Below are positions 53,005 through 63,305 of a DNA stretch of 64,000 bases, piece after piece; position 1 is the stretch's first letter, and every line of letters begins with the position of its first letter. The notes beneath the pieces were generated by a model. It worked only from the letters and a program-made list of their open reading frames with translations. It was not told the origin of the DNA and made no database searches. Source of the DNA: Gammaproteobacteria bacterium (GTDB taxonomy: Bacteria > Pseudomonadota > Gammaproteobacteria > SZUA-229); assembly GCA_029881795.1 (NCBI GenBank), contig JAOULX010000012.1, positions 43,948-107,947 on the forward strand. Reading direction: 5' to 3'. A program made the position numbers and the translations under genes.

Positions 53005-55833
53005 ATGAAATTGAAATATAAAGCCTCTGCAGTTATGGCGCTGCTTGGCTTAATAACATTAGCGGTAGCAATCTTCACATTTTCTTTCCAAAATGAAAGA
53101 CAACTGATTAACAACAACTTATCCAATTTAGCCAGTCTATCTAAACAAGTGAGTGACAACATTAGCACCAGGCTTGAAGAAAAGGTAGCAACCTCACTTG
53201 CTTTTTCATCATCACCGAATATTTTAGATGCACTAAAGAAAAGTAATCAGAAATACCAAGAGCTAACAGATGACACGCGCAGCAAGCGAATTGCATCCCT
53301 CAACCAGAAATGGAAATCAGCAACAGATCTCAATAACCCTTTTGTACAAAAACACCTTTCTAATCCTATTGCTGACTACCTTAAGTTACAGCAAGAGAAT
53401 ATGCCAGGTCTATATGGCGAGATATTTTTGACAAACCAGTTTGGGGTCATGATCGCTTCAACAGGGAAACTGACCACCTTGACACATGCTCACAAGTACT
53501 GGTGGCGCAGAGCCTATAACCAAGGTCTGGGAAAAGTATTTTTTGATGACCGCGGGTTTGATGAGAGTGTTGCAGGCTACGTAGTGGGAATTGTTCTCCC
53601 TATAAAGCTCAATAATAAAATTGTCGGAATATTAAAGTCTAACATCAATGTACTTGGCTTACTCAAACATGTGATAGAAAGCTATAAACAGACCCACGAG
53701 GGTGATTTAAAAATTGTTCGCAGTGGCGGCTTAATTGTTGCTGCAGATCGAGTCATCCCTCTGTCTGAGAGATTACCAGACTATGCATTACCACATCTTG
53801 CTCGTGATAAAAGCACGTTATTTCGAAACGATACGGACAGTAAAAGAACATTAAACTCATTTTCACCTGTAATCATCACCATGGGTAATGACAATTATGA
53901 CTTCGGTGGAATAGCGTCATCGGCTGATCACCGCTTTGGCAATGTCGGCGAAGGCTGGCATGTAGCACTGACACTGGATGAAGATATTGTGCTTGCATCA
54001 GATAATGAGATACAGGGATTATTTATCTGGTATGGCATCATCTTTACATTACTAATTGCCCTTGCTGCGTTATTATTTGGCCGGATGATATCCCTGCCAC
54101 TGGTTAAACTAGCTGACACGGCAAGAAATATCGGTCGGGGAAATTTCGAGATACACGATAGTATAGGTTCATCGGATGAGATAGGAAGCCTATCCATGTC
54201 ATTTAAAAAAATGGCAGCTGATCTCAACAACACCATGATCTCACGGGATGCATTACGCAAAGAATCCGAGGAAAGCAAAGAAATGAACCAGCTATTGCTG
54301 GAGTCTGTTACCGACGGCATATTTGGCCTTGACCTTGAAGGCAAGGTGACTTTCATAAACCCTGCGGCATCCAGTATGCTAGGCTTTTCTTCAGAAGAGA
54401 TACTTCACCATTCAATTTGTAAATATATATCTAGTGACTGGAAAGAAGGCGGATTTTGTAAACGTATTGGCTGTTCTATTTTTAATAGCGAACTGGCCAA
54501 GGACTCTCATTATACCAGCGGCGAAAAATTAGAACGAAAGGATGGCAGCAGTTTTATCTCTGAATATACAACCACACCGGTTAATAGAAACAATGAATTA
54601 ATTGGTACGGTAGTAACATTTCGTGATATTACCGATAAGATCCAAGCTGGCGAAGAGGCTGCATTATTGCAAAGACAAATCCAGCAATCACAGAAAATGG
54701 AAGCCATTGGTCAGCTCACTGGAGGCGTAGCACACGACTTTAATAATATGCTCTCCGCAATTTTAGGCTATGCTAATCTTAGTTTCGATACATTAAAAGG
54801 CTGTACTGAGGCAGAACGACTGCAAGGCTATATTAATGAAGTCATTAAAGCAGGTGAACGTTCAAAAGATTTGGTAAAACAGATGTTAGCATTTAGTCGT
54901 GGAGAAATGGGGGACATAAAACAAGCCGCTTTGGGTGATATAGCTAGAGATACTGTACAAATGTTACGTGCAACTATCCCCTCATCGATTGACATCTCCT
55001 GCACTGCAGTCAATAACAACGTCTATGTACTTGCCGATACAGTACAACTAAATCAGATAATAATGAACCTAGTTATTAATGCTCGCGATGCGATTAACAA
55101 CGAATCAGGTAGGATCACAATAACCATAGATGAGAACATTGTTGTGGACGAGTTTTGTAGCTCATGCCATGAACATTATTCAGGCCGCTTTGTATCATTA
55201 TCTGTTGCCGACACTGGATCAGGCATGAGTGCCGAAATCGCAAGAGAAGTATTTTCACCCTTCTATTCCACAAAAGACGTCGGGAAAGGCACGGGGATGG
55301 GCTTGGCAATGGTACATGGCATCATGCACAACTCTAATGGCCATATCAGACTAATATCTCAGCCAAATAAAGGAACAACGATTTCTTTACTCTTTCCCAC
55401 GATAAAGAGCCCTTCTCAAGAACATCAAGCTTTAGAGGACAGCACGTCTGTTATTGATAAGCCGGCCAAAGGACATATACTCATCATAGACGATGAAGAG
55501 TCACTTGTTTTGCTAACTAAAACACAGCTTACTTTTGCAGGTTATAAAGTAACAACGTTCACCAACCCCATAGAAGCAATTGATTGGTTTAAAAAATCAA
55601 AGGACGATATTGACTTAATCGTTACCGATCAGACGATGCCAGGAATGACTGGAGACCAACTTGTTATTCAAGCACTCAACATACGCACGGACATTCCGAT
55701 CATCTTAGCATCAGGCTATAGTGAAATAATTAATGCCGAGCAAGCAAATAAAATCGGCGTCAGCAAATTTATGGAAAAACCTCTTGATAGCAAATTGCTA
55801 TTACAGGCAATCAATACACTATTAAATACGTAA
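53005..55833 (+). CDS. Cache-HAMP-PAS hybrid histidine kinase with NtrB-type H-box and receiver
   Basis: 942 residues. An N-terminal helix, a periplasmic double-Cache-like region (about 35-340), a second helix near 350, HAMP, then one PAS (about 430-545) with a Cys-rich insert (FCKRIGCSIF). The HisKA H-box is GGVAHDFNNML with His577, the HPK4-type also found with NtrB-like sensors. HATPase G boxes follow, with an insert containing FCSSCHEHY between them. The receiver Asp is 875 (VTDQTMPGMTG) and Lys is in MEKP. The two Cys clusters could bind metal or sense redox state. No response-regulator gene is adjacent. It diverges from a metal-type operon. Confidence 0.92.
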   Translation: MKLKYKASAVMALLGLITLAVAIFTFSFQNERQLINNNLSNLASLSKQVSDNISTRLEEKVATSLAFSSSPNILDALKKSNQKYQELTDDTRSKRIASLNQKWKSATDLNNPFVQKHLSNPIADYLKLQQENMPGLYGEIFLTNQFGVMIASTGKLTTLTHAHKYWWRRAYNQGLGKVFFDDRGFDESVAGYVVGIVLPIKLNNKIVGILKSNINVLGLLKHVIESYKQTHEGDLKIVRSGGLIVAADRVIPLSERLPDYALPHLARDKSTLFRNDTDSKRTLNSFSPVIITMGNDNYDFGGIASSADHRFGNVGEGWHVALTLDEDIVLASDNEIQGLFIWYGIIFTLLIALAALLFGRMISLPLVKLADTARNIGRGNFEIHDSIGSSDEIGSLSMSFKKMAADLNNTMISRDALRKESEESKEMNQLLLESVTDGIFGLDLEGKVTFINPAASSMLGFSSEEILHHSICKYISSDWKEGGFCKRIGCSIFNSELAKDSHYTSGEKLERKDGSSFISEYTTTPVNRNNELIGTVVTFRDITDKIQAGEEAALLQRQIQQSQKMEAIGQLTGGVAHDFNNMLSAILGYANLSFDTLKGCTEAERLQGYINEVIKAGERSKDLVKQMLAFSRGEMGDIKQAALGDIARDTVQMLRATIPSSIDISCTAVNNNVYVLADTVQLNQIIMNLVINARDAINNESGRITITIDENIVVDEFCSSCHEHYSGRFVSLSVADTGSGMSAEIAREVFSPFYSTKDVGKGTGMGLAMVHGIMHNSNGHIRLISQPNKGTTISLLFPTIKSPSQEHQALEDSTSVIDKPAKGHILIIDDEESLVLLTKTQLTFAGYKVTTFTNPIEAIDWFKKSKDDIDLIVTDQTMPGMTGDQLVIQALNIRTDIPIILASGYSEIINAEQANKIGVSKFMEKPLDSKLLLQAINTLLNT

Positions 55834-56194
55834 ACAACAGAGATCACCAATATGAAAAACTTACATTAGCCAATCGTGTTTGTTTACTAACAGCCATTAA
55901 TTATGCAACACATAATCACCACCGTTGCATCAGATGTATATACCTGAGTATTTGCACTGACAGTAGCGACGTCCTCAATCATTATAAAAACACCGCCTTT
56001 ACCGTATTCTGTTTACTAAAATAATCATACTTGCGTATTATCCGGTATTTCGATAGAAATGGCGCCAGCGACAAGTTAAAAATTATGTAACCTCTATTTG
56101 TATGTAATGCACAGGTAATGATATAGTTGGCCGATAACATTAAAAATACTGCGGTTATCTACATTTAATTATCGCGAGGAGTTAAATTTCTTTT
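55834..56194. other. Intergenic region before the binding-lipoprotein gene
   Basis: 361 bp, AT-rich, no credible gene or fold. It presumably carries the promoter for the binding-protein/kinase pair. A GAGGAG lies 13 nt before the annotated ATG at 56195, a longer spacing than usual. Confidence 0.35.
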
Positions 56195-57217
56195 ATGGAA
56201 AATCTAAAATTGTATTTTGCGACAGTGTTTTTATCATTATTATTCATTAATGGATGTTCGGATGATTCTGGCGAAAATAACGTTTCTAGAAATCAGGCGA
56301 AACAGAAGTATCTTGTTGCCTATTCTCAAGCCGAACTCGTTAACGCCTGGCGTGTAACTAACCAAAAAGACATGGAGCAGTGGGCGAAAAAACTTGGCGT
56401 CGATTTGATTAGCAGAAATGCCGACCAGAATACGACACAGCAAGTGGCTGATATTAAAGAAATGATCGCCAATAAACCAGACATCATAATCCTTTCACCA
56501 TTAGAGTCTAAAGCACTAAACCCAGCTGTCGAACTATGTAAAAAAGCCAATATACCTCTCATTGTAATTGATCGTAAAATCGACTCTGAGCCAGGCAAGG
56601 GCATTTATAAAACACAGATTACTCAAAGCCACGTCATATCTGGAAGACTGCTAGCAGAAAAAGCTGTAGAACTACTGAAAAAAAAATACGGATCACCTAA
56701 AGGCAACGTCGTTCATATAATTGGCTTACCTAATGCTTCACCAGTAGTAGAAGCAAAGAAGGGCTGGGAACAAATAATGATTAGGTATCCAGAGATTCAA
56801 ACAATAGCCGTTGCTGAAGGCCGCTTTACTGAAGAAGGAGGCGAAACAGCAATGCAAGGTGTATTGAAAAAATTTCCACGCGGTAAAATAGATATAGTTC
56901 ACACTGATTATAGCGCAATGACTATGGGCGCACTTAATGCTATTAAAAAAGCTGGGCGCACTGAGCTACTGGGATATATCTTAGGTGAAGGCGGTCATTA
57001 TAAAGCGATTGAGGCTGTCATAAAGGGCGAGATTGCCAGAGAGACTCAGACACCTCCACACTTTGGCGAGATCGCAATTAAAAGTGCCTTAATCATTTTA
57101 AAAGGTGTTGATGTGTCAGCTCGGCAAAACATATCAATCAAAGTCTTCGACTCAACCGACAAACAATTTGCATCTGATTATTTGAAAAACATAAGAGATG
57201 CTGGTTTGGAGTTCTAA
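56195..57217 (+). CDS. Sugar-type periplasmic binding lipoprotein (Peripla_BP_4), kinase partner
   Basis: 340 residues. A lipoprotein signal ends at IN-Gly-Cys (LLFINGCSDDSG). The type I periplasmic fold is clear: NAWRVTNQKDMEQWAKKLGVDL, IIILSPLESKALNPAVELCKKANIPLIVIDRK, IIGLPNASPVVEAKKGW and DYSAMTMGALNAIKKAG, as in ribose- and LuxP-like proteins. There is no ABC permease or ATPase nearby; a multi-domain kinase follows after 52 bp. This suggests a LuxP/LuxQ-like sensing pair rather than a transporter. The ligand could be a sugar, an autoinducer or a related small molecule. Confidence 0.88.
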   Translation: MENLKLYFATVFLSLLFINGCSDDSGENNVSRNQAKQKYLVAYSQAELVNAWRVTNQKDMEQWAKKLGVDLISRNADQNTTQQVADIKEMIANKPDIIILSPLESKALNPAVELCKKANIPLIVIDRKIDSEPGKGIYKTQITQSHVISGRLLAEKAVELLKKKYGSPKGNVVHIIGLPNASPVVEAKKGWEQIMIRYPEIQTIAVAEGRFTEEGGETAMQGVLKKFPRGKIDIVHTDYSAMTMGALNAIKKAGRTELLGYILGEGGHYKAIEAVIKGEIARETQTPPHFGEIAIKSALIILKGVDVSARQNISIKVFDSTDKQFASDYLKNIRDAGLEF

Positions 57218-57269
57218 ATTGACGAATCCTTCAGGCAAATTAATTACTAGAATTATGAGATAATTTTGT

Positions 57270-60260
57270 ATGAAAATACAAACCAAGTTCCTGCTGATGA
57301 TCGGCTTAGTATTTTTCAGCCTTTTAGCCGCCATTGTTATAACAACAAATGCCAACAAGGACATATCATCCTTAAATACAAAAAAAAATTCCGCACTTAA
57401 GTTTAGAAACACATGGCTTGAGTTTACCGACGTCAATAAAAGCTTACTCATTACAGATATTTCAGATCCAACTTATCAGAACCTACTCGCCAAATACAAA
57501 CTATTTTTATCTGATATTTCTAAAACAGTCGAAACTATTAATTCTGTGACTTTTGTTAGAAAAGCTGAAATAGAGCTATTAGAAGCTTATCGCAATACAA
57601 GCTTTATCTGGGACCTATCAAAAAACGACTTCACCCAGATAGAAATACTTTTCGATTACGTTTTATCAGAAACAAATAATAAACAATCAGTATTCGGTAA
57701 TATTATCGAAGTAGGAGAACGATTTAAATCAACAGGAAACACAAAGGAATATCTTAAAATCAATGAGCTCACCAACAGAATTTCATCCTTATCATCTGCA
57801 AATGATTCATTTAACAACTCACTCAGCAAACTAATTGAAATTATCGATGAGAAAATATCCGATCAAAAGTCACTCTCCCAAAAAACATTAATATTATCCA
57901 GTATATTTATTTCTCTGATCGTAACCCTGTCATTGTTAGCTTTTGGCCATCAAATTGTTAAAAACATTAAAACCGTTGAGCATGCTGTCAAATCCATTGC
58001 AAACGGTGATTTTTCCACCCGGTTAAACATAAAAACAAGAGATGAATTCAGGGATCTTTCAGAAAACTTTAATTTATTCTTCCATGAGTTAGGAAAAAAC
58101 ATTGAATCTATTCAGAACATTATAAAAACATTTGGCTCAGCCATTTCTGAAAAAATACATTTCGATGAAATACTTGAGTTAATCGCAGAAAGAGCACTTG
58201 AAGACACTAACGCCGACGCCATTGCGATATTATTGATTGACGAAAAAAACACAAACTTAACCGTTAAAGCTCTAAAAGGATCTTTTGAACTGATTAATGC
58301 AGACACTAATTCAAATTATTCAATAAATACAATCAATGATAATACATTTTGGAATAAAACATTCAACATCGATGAAAGCATTTTCGGGGAAACTGTATTA
58401 ACAGGTAAACCTGTCTTTATCAACAAAAAAGATGAGACAAGCTGGAGAAAAATAAAAGACACTAATGAATTTTCAGAGATCCATTCAATCGTCATGACAC
58501 CCTTAATAATTGAAGGACATCCTATCGGTGTGATAGTTTTAGTAGATAGCGAAAAGAGCACCCATTTAACCGATCTGGATTATACCAATATACAGACGTT
58601 TAGCGACTTTGCGGCGCTTACCATTGCAAATTTTAATCGTCATCAGGATATGATTACTGACCTGAACCTAGAAATTGCAGAACGAAAGCAGGCAGAATCA
58701 GCACTACGTGAAAGTGAACAATATAACCGAATGCTGTTTGAAAACTCTTCGATTGGTCTTTTGCTGTGTAAAATGGATGGAACATTTATCGATGCCAATC
58801 AAAGTTTCGCAGATATTATCGGCTCGACAATCGAAGAAACAAAAAATTTAACCTACTGGGATATTACTCCCATAGATTATGCTGAGCAGGAAAAGATTCA
58901 ATTACAAAATCTTGAGAAATTAGAGCGTTACGGCCCTTATGAAAAAGAATATATTCATAAAGATGGACACAGAGTACCTGTCCGACTTTCTGGACGCCTA
59001 ATCGAACAAAATGGAGAACCTCTAATTTGGTCCAGCGTCGAAGATATTACGGATGAGGTCGCAGCTGACCGGGCACGTTATGAATTAGAGCAACATTTCC
59101 GTCAATTGGTCGAACACATACGTGAAGTCTTCTGGTTACGCGACATTAATGAAAACACCATGGTATATATTAGCCCTGCTTACGAGATAATCTGGGGAAG
59201 AAGCTGCCAAAGTGTTTATGACAACCCATTATCATTTGTTGAGGCAATTCACGAAGAGGATCGTGATCGAATCATTCAGGCCATAAAAACACAAAGCGAA
59301 GCTCCATATAATGAAGATTACAGGATTTTACAACCAACCGGATCTATACGCTGGATTCGAGAACAGTCCTTTCCCATCAAAAACCCGGAAGGTGAAGTTT
59401 ACCGGGTAGCAGGTATAGCGGAAGATATCACTGAAGAAAAACTTGCCCATGAGCTGCTTGAGAAACGGGTTTTTGAACGAACCGATAACCTCCATCGTAA
59501 AGAGCTAGAATTAATTTCTGCCAAAGAGGAAGCTGAACGAGCAAACCTTGCCAAATCAGAATTTTTATCCAGCATGAGCCATGAATTACGCACACCATTA
59601 AATGCAATATTAGGTTTTGCACAGTTACTTGAATTTGATAGAGAAATACTTTCTGAAAACCAAAACTCAGCGGTTCAGGATATTTTAGGTGGTGGCTATC
59701 ATTTACTTAATCTTATTAATGAGGTTCTAGATCTTGCGAAAATAGAATCAGGTAAATTTGAATGCAATATCATAAAAACATCTCTAATTGAAACAATCAA
59801 TCAATGCTCTAACCTTATTAACACACTCGCAAAAGACTCTAATATACAAATTAATTACGGAAACCCACCTGACTATATTATTCTTGCCGACCCTCAACGC
59901 ATTAAACAAGTATTGGTGAACTTGCTTTCAAATGCTATCAAATATAATCGTCCTAATGGAAAAGTAACAATAACTTATCAAACCATAGAGAATGATCGCC
60001 TGAAAATAAACATTGAGGACACAGGCGTTGGTATTAGTGAGAATGATCTTCAGATGCTATTTCAACCTTTTACACGGGTTGGTGACAAACATTCTAATAT
60101 TGAAGGAACGGGTATTGGTCTTATTATAACTAAAGAATTAATGACTCTAATGAATGGAACAGTTGGCGTATCCAGCACCGTAAACCAAGGCACTACTTTC
60201 TGGATAGAAATAAACTTAGCTAATAAAACTGAGACACTACAGCCTTATCGGCGTAGATAA
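57270..60260 (+). CDS. Membrane HAMP-GAF-PAS-PAS histidine kinase, C-terminus truncated
   Basis: 996 residues. Helices at about 8-27 and 207-227 bracket a 180-residue periplasmic domain; then HAMP, GAF (about 295-450), two PAS domains (about 485-600 and 615-730), HisKA with His771 (SMSHELRTPL) and a complete HATPase (DTGVGIS, GTGIGLI). The last residues (LQPYRRR) are read from an IS30 fragment, the join being near 60238. The related kinase at 3260-5530 continues into a receiver domain at this point, so a receiver has probably been lost. The gene is AT-rich. The kinase core looks intact, so some function may remain. Confidence 0.9.
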   Translation: MKIQTKFLLMIGLVFFSLLAAIVITTNANKDISSLNTKKNSALKFRNTWLEFTDVNKSLLITDISDPTYQNLLAKYKLFLSDISKTVETINSVTFVRKAEIELLEAYRNTSFIWDLSKNDFTQIEILFDYVLSETNNKQSVFGNIIEVGERFKSTGNTKEYLKINELTNRISSLSSANDSFNNSLSKLIEIIDEKISDQKSLSQKTLILSSIFISLIVTLSLLAFGHQIVKNIKTVEHAVKSIANGDFSTRLNIKTRDEFRDLSENFNLFFHELGKNIESIQNIIKTFGSAISEKIHFDEILELIAERALEDTNADAIAILLIDEKNTNLTVKALKGSFELINADTNSNYSINTINDNTFWNKTFNIDESIFGETVLTGKPVFINKKDETSWRKIKDTNEFSEIHSIVMTPLIIEGHPIGVIVLVDSEKSTHLTDLDYTNIQTFSDFAALTIANFNRHQDMITDLNLEIAERKQAESALRESEQYNRMLFENSSIGLLLCKMDGTFIDANQSFADIIGSTIEETKNLTYWDITPIDYAEQEKIQLQNLEKLERYGPYEKEYIHKDGHRVPVRLSGRLIEQNGEPLIWSSVEDITDEVAADRARYELEQHFRQLVEHIREVFWLRDINENTMVYISPAYEIIWGRSCQSVYDNPLSFVEAIHEEDRDRIIQAIKTQSEAPYNEDYRILQPTGSIRWIREQSFPIKNPEGEVYRVAGIAEDITEEKLAHELLEKRVFERTDNLHRKELELISAKEEAERANLAKSEFLSSMSHELRTPLNAILGFAQLLEFDREILSENQNSAVQDILGGGYHLLNLINEVLDLAKIESGKFECNIIKTSLIETINQCSNLINTLAKDSNIQINYGNPPDYIILADPQRIKQVLVNLLSNAIKYNRPNGKVTITYQTIENDRLKINIEDTGVGISENDLQMLFQPFTRVGDKHSNIEGTGIGLIITKELMTLMNGTVGVSSTVNQGTTFWIEINLANKTETLQPYRRR

Positions 60261-60390
60261 ACTGGTACACCGTTTCATGGTGCAAGGTGATATCTTTGTG
60301 TCGTTTCAAATAATCAACGACCTGCTGCGGACTCAGTTCCTGGCAAATCAAGGTTCGTATCCAGCTTTCTACTTCTGTTGTCATCTTGCG
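60238..60390 (-). pseudogene. IS30-family transposase remnant
   Basis: About 50 codons on the minus strand (MTTEVESWIRTLICQELSPQ, then QVVDYLKRHKDITLHHETVY, QFIYADK) match the middle of IS30 transposases, the SPEQ-I-S-H-E-T-I-Y-x-x-I-Y region. The left end breaks off at the join with the truncated kinase, the right end at the IS21-family inverted repeat. No catalytic triad or terminal repeat of its own is left. Confidence 0.8.
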
Positions 60391-60416
60391 TGTTAAATTG
60401 CACGCAAAACTGACCC
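60391..60416 (+). repeat. IS21 left terminal inverted repeat
   Basis: Begins TGTTAAATTGCACGCAAAAC and ends CTGACCC. It matches the other end in 24 of 26 positions. Confidence 0.85.
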
Positions 60417-60462
60417 ACCATTTGCACTGAATATTGACCCGCCAATTCAAGCCAATTATGAC

Positions 60463-61221
60463 TTATTCTTTTGTTTTTTTCTCCTTGTTTTTAGTTGAGT
60501 CTTTAAATCGGTAACTGTCATTGCCTGTTTCAATAATATGGCAATGGTGTGTGAGCCTGTCGAGTAAGGCGGTTGTCATTTTCTCATCACCAAACACTGT
60601 AGGCCATTCAGAAAAACTTAAGTTAGTTGTAATAATGACACTGGTACGTTCATACAACTTACTGATGAGATGGAAGAGCAAAGCACCACCTGCTTGACTA
60701 AATGGCAAGTAACCCAGTTCATCCAGTATCACCAGATCTGTATGCATGAGTCGGCTAGCTAATCGACCTTGTCTTCCCGCCAGCTTTTCTTGCTCCAGCA
60801 TATTCACCAGTTCAATCGTGGATAAAAACCGTACTCGTTTGTGGTGATACTGTATTGCCTGCACACCAATGGCGGTAGCCAGGTGTGTTTTACCGGTACC
60901 AGGGCCACCAATAAAAACGACATTCTGTGACTCTTCCATAAACTCACAGTAATGCAATGAACTCACCAGAGTTTCGTTTACGTCTGTTTGAGTAAAATCA
61001 AAACCCGTTAAATCACGATACGTTGGGAAGCGTGCTATTTTCATCTGGTATTGGATAGAACGCACTTCACGTTCAGCCACTTCAGTTTTTAATAACTGTT
61101 CCAGTAAGGGAATAGCCTGTGTGTAGGCCGGTGAATTTTGCTCTGACAGCTCACTGATACTGTGTGCCATACCAAAGAGTTTGAGTTGCTTCATTGTGTT
61201 CACCATTGCATCAGCTGACAT
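60463..61221 (-). CDS. istB: IS21-family helper ATPase IstB
   Basis: 252 residues from the ATG at 61221 ([12 protein letters not shown]), which overlaps the istA stop by 11 bp and has GGGAG 7 nt upstream; the same frame stays open further upstream inside istA. AAA+ motifs: Walker [12 protein letters not shown], Walker [14 protein letters not shown]. IstB loads the IstA transposase on target DNA. It appears complete. Confidence 0.95.
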   Translation of the reverse strand: MSADAMVNTMKQLKLFGMAHSISELSEQNSPAYTQAIPLLEQLLKTEVAEREVRSIQYQMKIARFPTYRDLTGFDFTQTDVNETLVSSLHYCEFMEESQNVVFIGGPGTGKTHLATAIGVQAIQYHHKRVRFLSTIELVNMLEQEKLAGRQGRLASRLMHTDLVILDELGYLPFSQAGGALLFHLISKLYERTSVIITTNLSFSEWPTVFGDEKMTTALLDRLTHHCHIIETGNDSYRFKDSTKNKEKKTKE

Positions 61222-62728
61222 GTTTTTTCTCCCGTAAATGATCATAACGTCCGGTATCGGCTTTTGGCTCTTCAACCAGTTTTAAAGCGGGCGGTGTTTT
61301 AAGGGCTGATGGCATAGGTGTGTCTAATAACCGACTCAAACAGTTGATAATATGTTGTTTGGATACCTTGCCACTGGACAGCGCTTCTTTAACTGCCTGT
61401 TCAACCTTTTGCTCATCGTGCTGTAATACCAGAGCAAGAACATCAACCATTTCTCGATCTCCACCGGGATGTTTGAGCAACTGTTTCTGACACTGCTTAA
61501 AGCACAGGGGTAATTCTAGAAAAGGTGCGCCATTGCGAAGTGCACCGGGTTTTCGCTGTATAACTGATAAGTAGTGTCGCCAGTCGTAAATCGTTTTACC
61601 GATGCTGTTATGATCGCGTGTAAACACTCGCGTGTGCTGTGTTATCACACTCCCTTCGGCAACAAAAACTAACTTATCGGCATAAACCTGCAAGCTTACC
61701 GGACGATTAGCAAAACTGGCGGGGACACTGTAGCGATTATTCTCAAAGGTAACCAGACAGGTGGATGACACACGTTTACTGTGTTCAACAAAACCGTCAA
61801 ACAGTACCGGTACGGACATGAGTTCAGAAGGCTCTTCTTCCCATACTTCAGCAACGGTTCGATCTTTAAACTCAGGATGTTGCGTCTCTTGCCAGAGTGT
61901 TTTGCAACGCGCTTCTAGCCAGACATTTAAATCAGCAAGGTCATTAAATTTAGGTGCCTGATGCCAGATTCGATAACGGGCATCACGGACATTCTTCTCA
62001 ACCTGACCTTTTTCCCAGCCTGCGGCTGGGTTACAGAACTCGGCTTCAAACATAAAATGACTGACCATGACCTGGAAACGTGCATTGACTGTACGTAGCT
62101 TGCCACGTCCAACACGGTCCACAGCGGTCTTCATATTGTCATAGATGCCGCGCTCAGGGACACCACCTAAAACCGTAAAGGCATGGTTGTGCGCATCAAA
62201 CAGCATTTCATGTGTCTGATGTAGATAGGCCCGTAAAAAGAACGCACGACTGTGACTCAACTTGAAATGAGCAATTTGTAGCTTGGTATTTTTACCATTA
62301 ATGATGACCCAGTCTTCACTCCAGTCAAACTGAAAGGCCTCTCCCGATGCAAATGACAGCGGTACAAACGTGCCACTACCCGCCACACGGGAGGCTTCGT
62401 TTTGCTGTACCCGCCAGTCGCGAGCAAAAGCTGCTACTCGATCATAGGAGCCGGTATAACCCAGTTGTACCAGATTATAAAATAACTGTTTAACCGATTG
62501 GCGTTGTTTACGCTTGCGCCTGGACTCACGGTTTAACCAACTGGTCAGGGTATTGGAATAATCATCCAGTTTACTGACACCTTGTCGCTTCGGATACTGA
62601 GGATCAACCACACCACTGGCCAGATACTTACGAACCGTATTGCGAGACAACCCGGTTCTTCTGGCAATAGCACGAATGGATATACCATCACGGTGATGCC
62701 AGCGTCGAATTACACTTAATAATGCCAC
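61211..62728 (-). CDS. istA: IS21-family transposase IstA
   Basis: About 505 residues. The GTG at 62728, with AGGAG 8 nt before it, is the likely start; another GTG lies three codons upstream. An N-terminal helix-turn-helix ([20 protein letters not shown]) precedes the rve integrase core with acidic residues in [17 protein letters not shown] and [13 protein letters not shown]. The C-terminal region carries the usual Mu-like beta barrel. It looks intact. Confidence 0.95.
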   Translation of the reverse strand: MALLSVIRRWHHRDGISIRAIARRTGLSRNTVRKYLASGVVDPQYPKRQGVSKLDDYSNTLTSWLNRESRRKRKQRQSVKQLFYNLVQLGYTGSYDRVAAFARDWRVQQNEASRVAGSGTFVPLSFASGEAFQFDWSEDWVIINGKNTKLQIAHFKLSHSRAFFLRAYLHQTHEMLFDAHNHAFTVLGGVPERGIYDNMKTAVDRVGRGKLRTVNARFQVMVSHFMFEAEFCNPAAGWEKGQVEKNVRDARYRIWHQAPKFNDLADLNVWLEARCKTLWQETQHPEFKDRTVAEVWEEEPSELMSVPVLFDGFVEHSKRVSSTCLVTFENNRYSVPASFANRPVSLQVYADKLVFVAEGSVITQHTRVFTRDHNSIGKTIYDWRHYLSVIQRKPGALRNGAPFLELPLCFKQCQKQLLKHPGGDREMVDVLALVLQHDEQKVEQAVKEALSSGKVSKQHIINCLSRLLDTPMPSALKTPPALKLVEEPKADTGRYDHLREKKHVS

Positions 62729-62816
62729 GTCTATCACTCCTGTTATCTCCTACTGAAGGTTCAGTAAGAGAGGATGTCACGTGGGTCAATTTTCGGTGCA
62801 AATATGTGGGGTTAGG

Positions 62817-62842
62817 GGGTCAGTTTTGGGTGCAATCTAACA
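62817..62842 (-). repeat. IS21 right terminal inverted repeat
   Basis: Reverse complement begins TGTTAGATTGCACCCAAAAC. It pairs with 60391-60416. The first bases have been read as coding by the hsdM fragment. Confidence 0.85.
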
Positions 62843-63235
62843 ATCATTGAGCTGACCGATAAACTCACCAAACTTAAAGTGCTCAAAGATTTCTCTCGCA
62901 TCTTTAGAGAAGCTTTGAATATACGATTCAAGGTTGTCTTTAATTCCTGACTCACCGAGTTTGGATAAATCCATTTTTGAGGTATTGAAAAACGAAAGAT
63001 CGTTCGTTGCACGTAAAAGCATCTTTTCTTGCGCTTCTTCTGGCAGCTTCATTTTTTGAACTTTTTCATGTTCAGCCAAGACTGCTTCTTTGCTTTCTTC
63101 TAATACACATTCTAAGCGGCGTAATAAAGTGAATGGCAATATGATCCGTCCGTATTGGCTTTGTTTGAAATCACCACGAAGTAAGTCTGCAATAGACCAG
63201 CAGTAAGCGGCTAGGTTGTTTGTATTCAGAGACAT
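62837..63235 (-). pseudogene. hsdM: hsdM fragment (type I methyltransferase N-terminus)
   Basis: About 132 residues from the ATG at 63235 ([20 protein letters not shown]). The sequence ([30 protein letters not shown]) is the HsdM_N helical domain of type I DNA methyltransferases, normally about 500-800 residues. It stops where the IS21 right end begins (near 62843), so the methyltransferase domain with its SAM and NPPY motifs, hsdS and hsdR are missing. The unit cannot methylate or restrict. Confidence 0.88.
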
Positions 63236-63305
63236 TAAATATTTTTCCAATATAAATTTTTATGACATAACCCAAGCAAATATCACATTATTTGAAATAC
63301 TTTGG

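Larger units (their letters stand above)
60391..62842 (-). mobile_element. IS21-family insertion sequence (istA-istB), 2452 bp
   Basis: Length, two overlapping genes (istA then istB on the minus strand) and TG...CA ends are those of IS21. The 26-bp terminal inverted repeats (60391-60416 and 62817-62842) differ at two positions, and inner copies of the TTTGCAC...ATTGACCC motif occur near both ends, as is usual. No target duplication is apparent: the left flank ends CATCTTGCG and the right flank begins ATCATTGAG. The left flank is an IS30 remnant and the right is hsdM. Both genes look intact. Confidence 0.9.

Noticed and set aside
56195..57217. ABC sugar importer component
   Set aside because: No permease or ATPase gene is nearby. 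The adjacent gene is a kinase, so a sensing role fits better.
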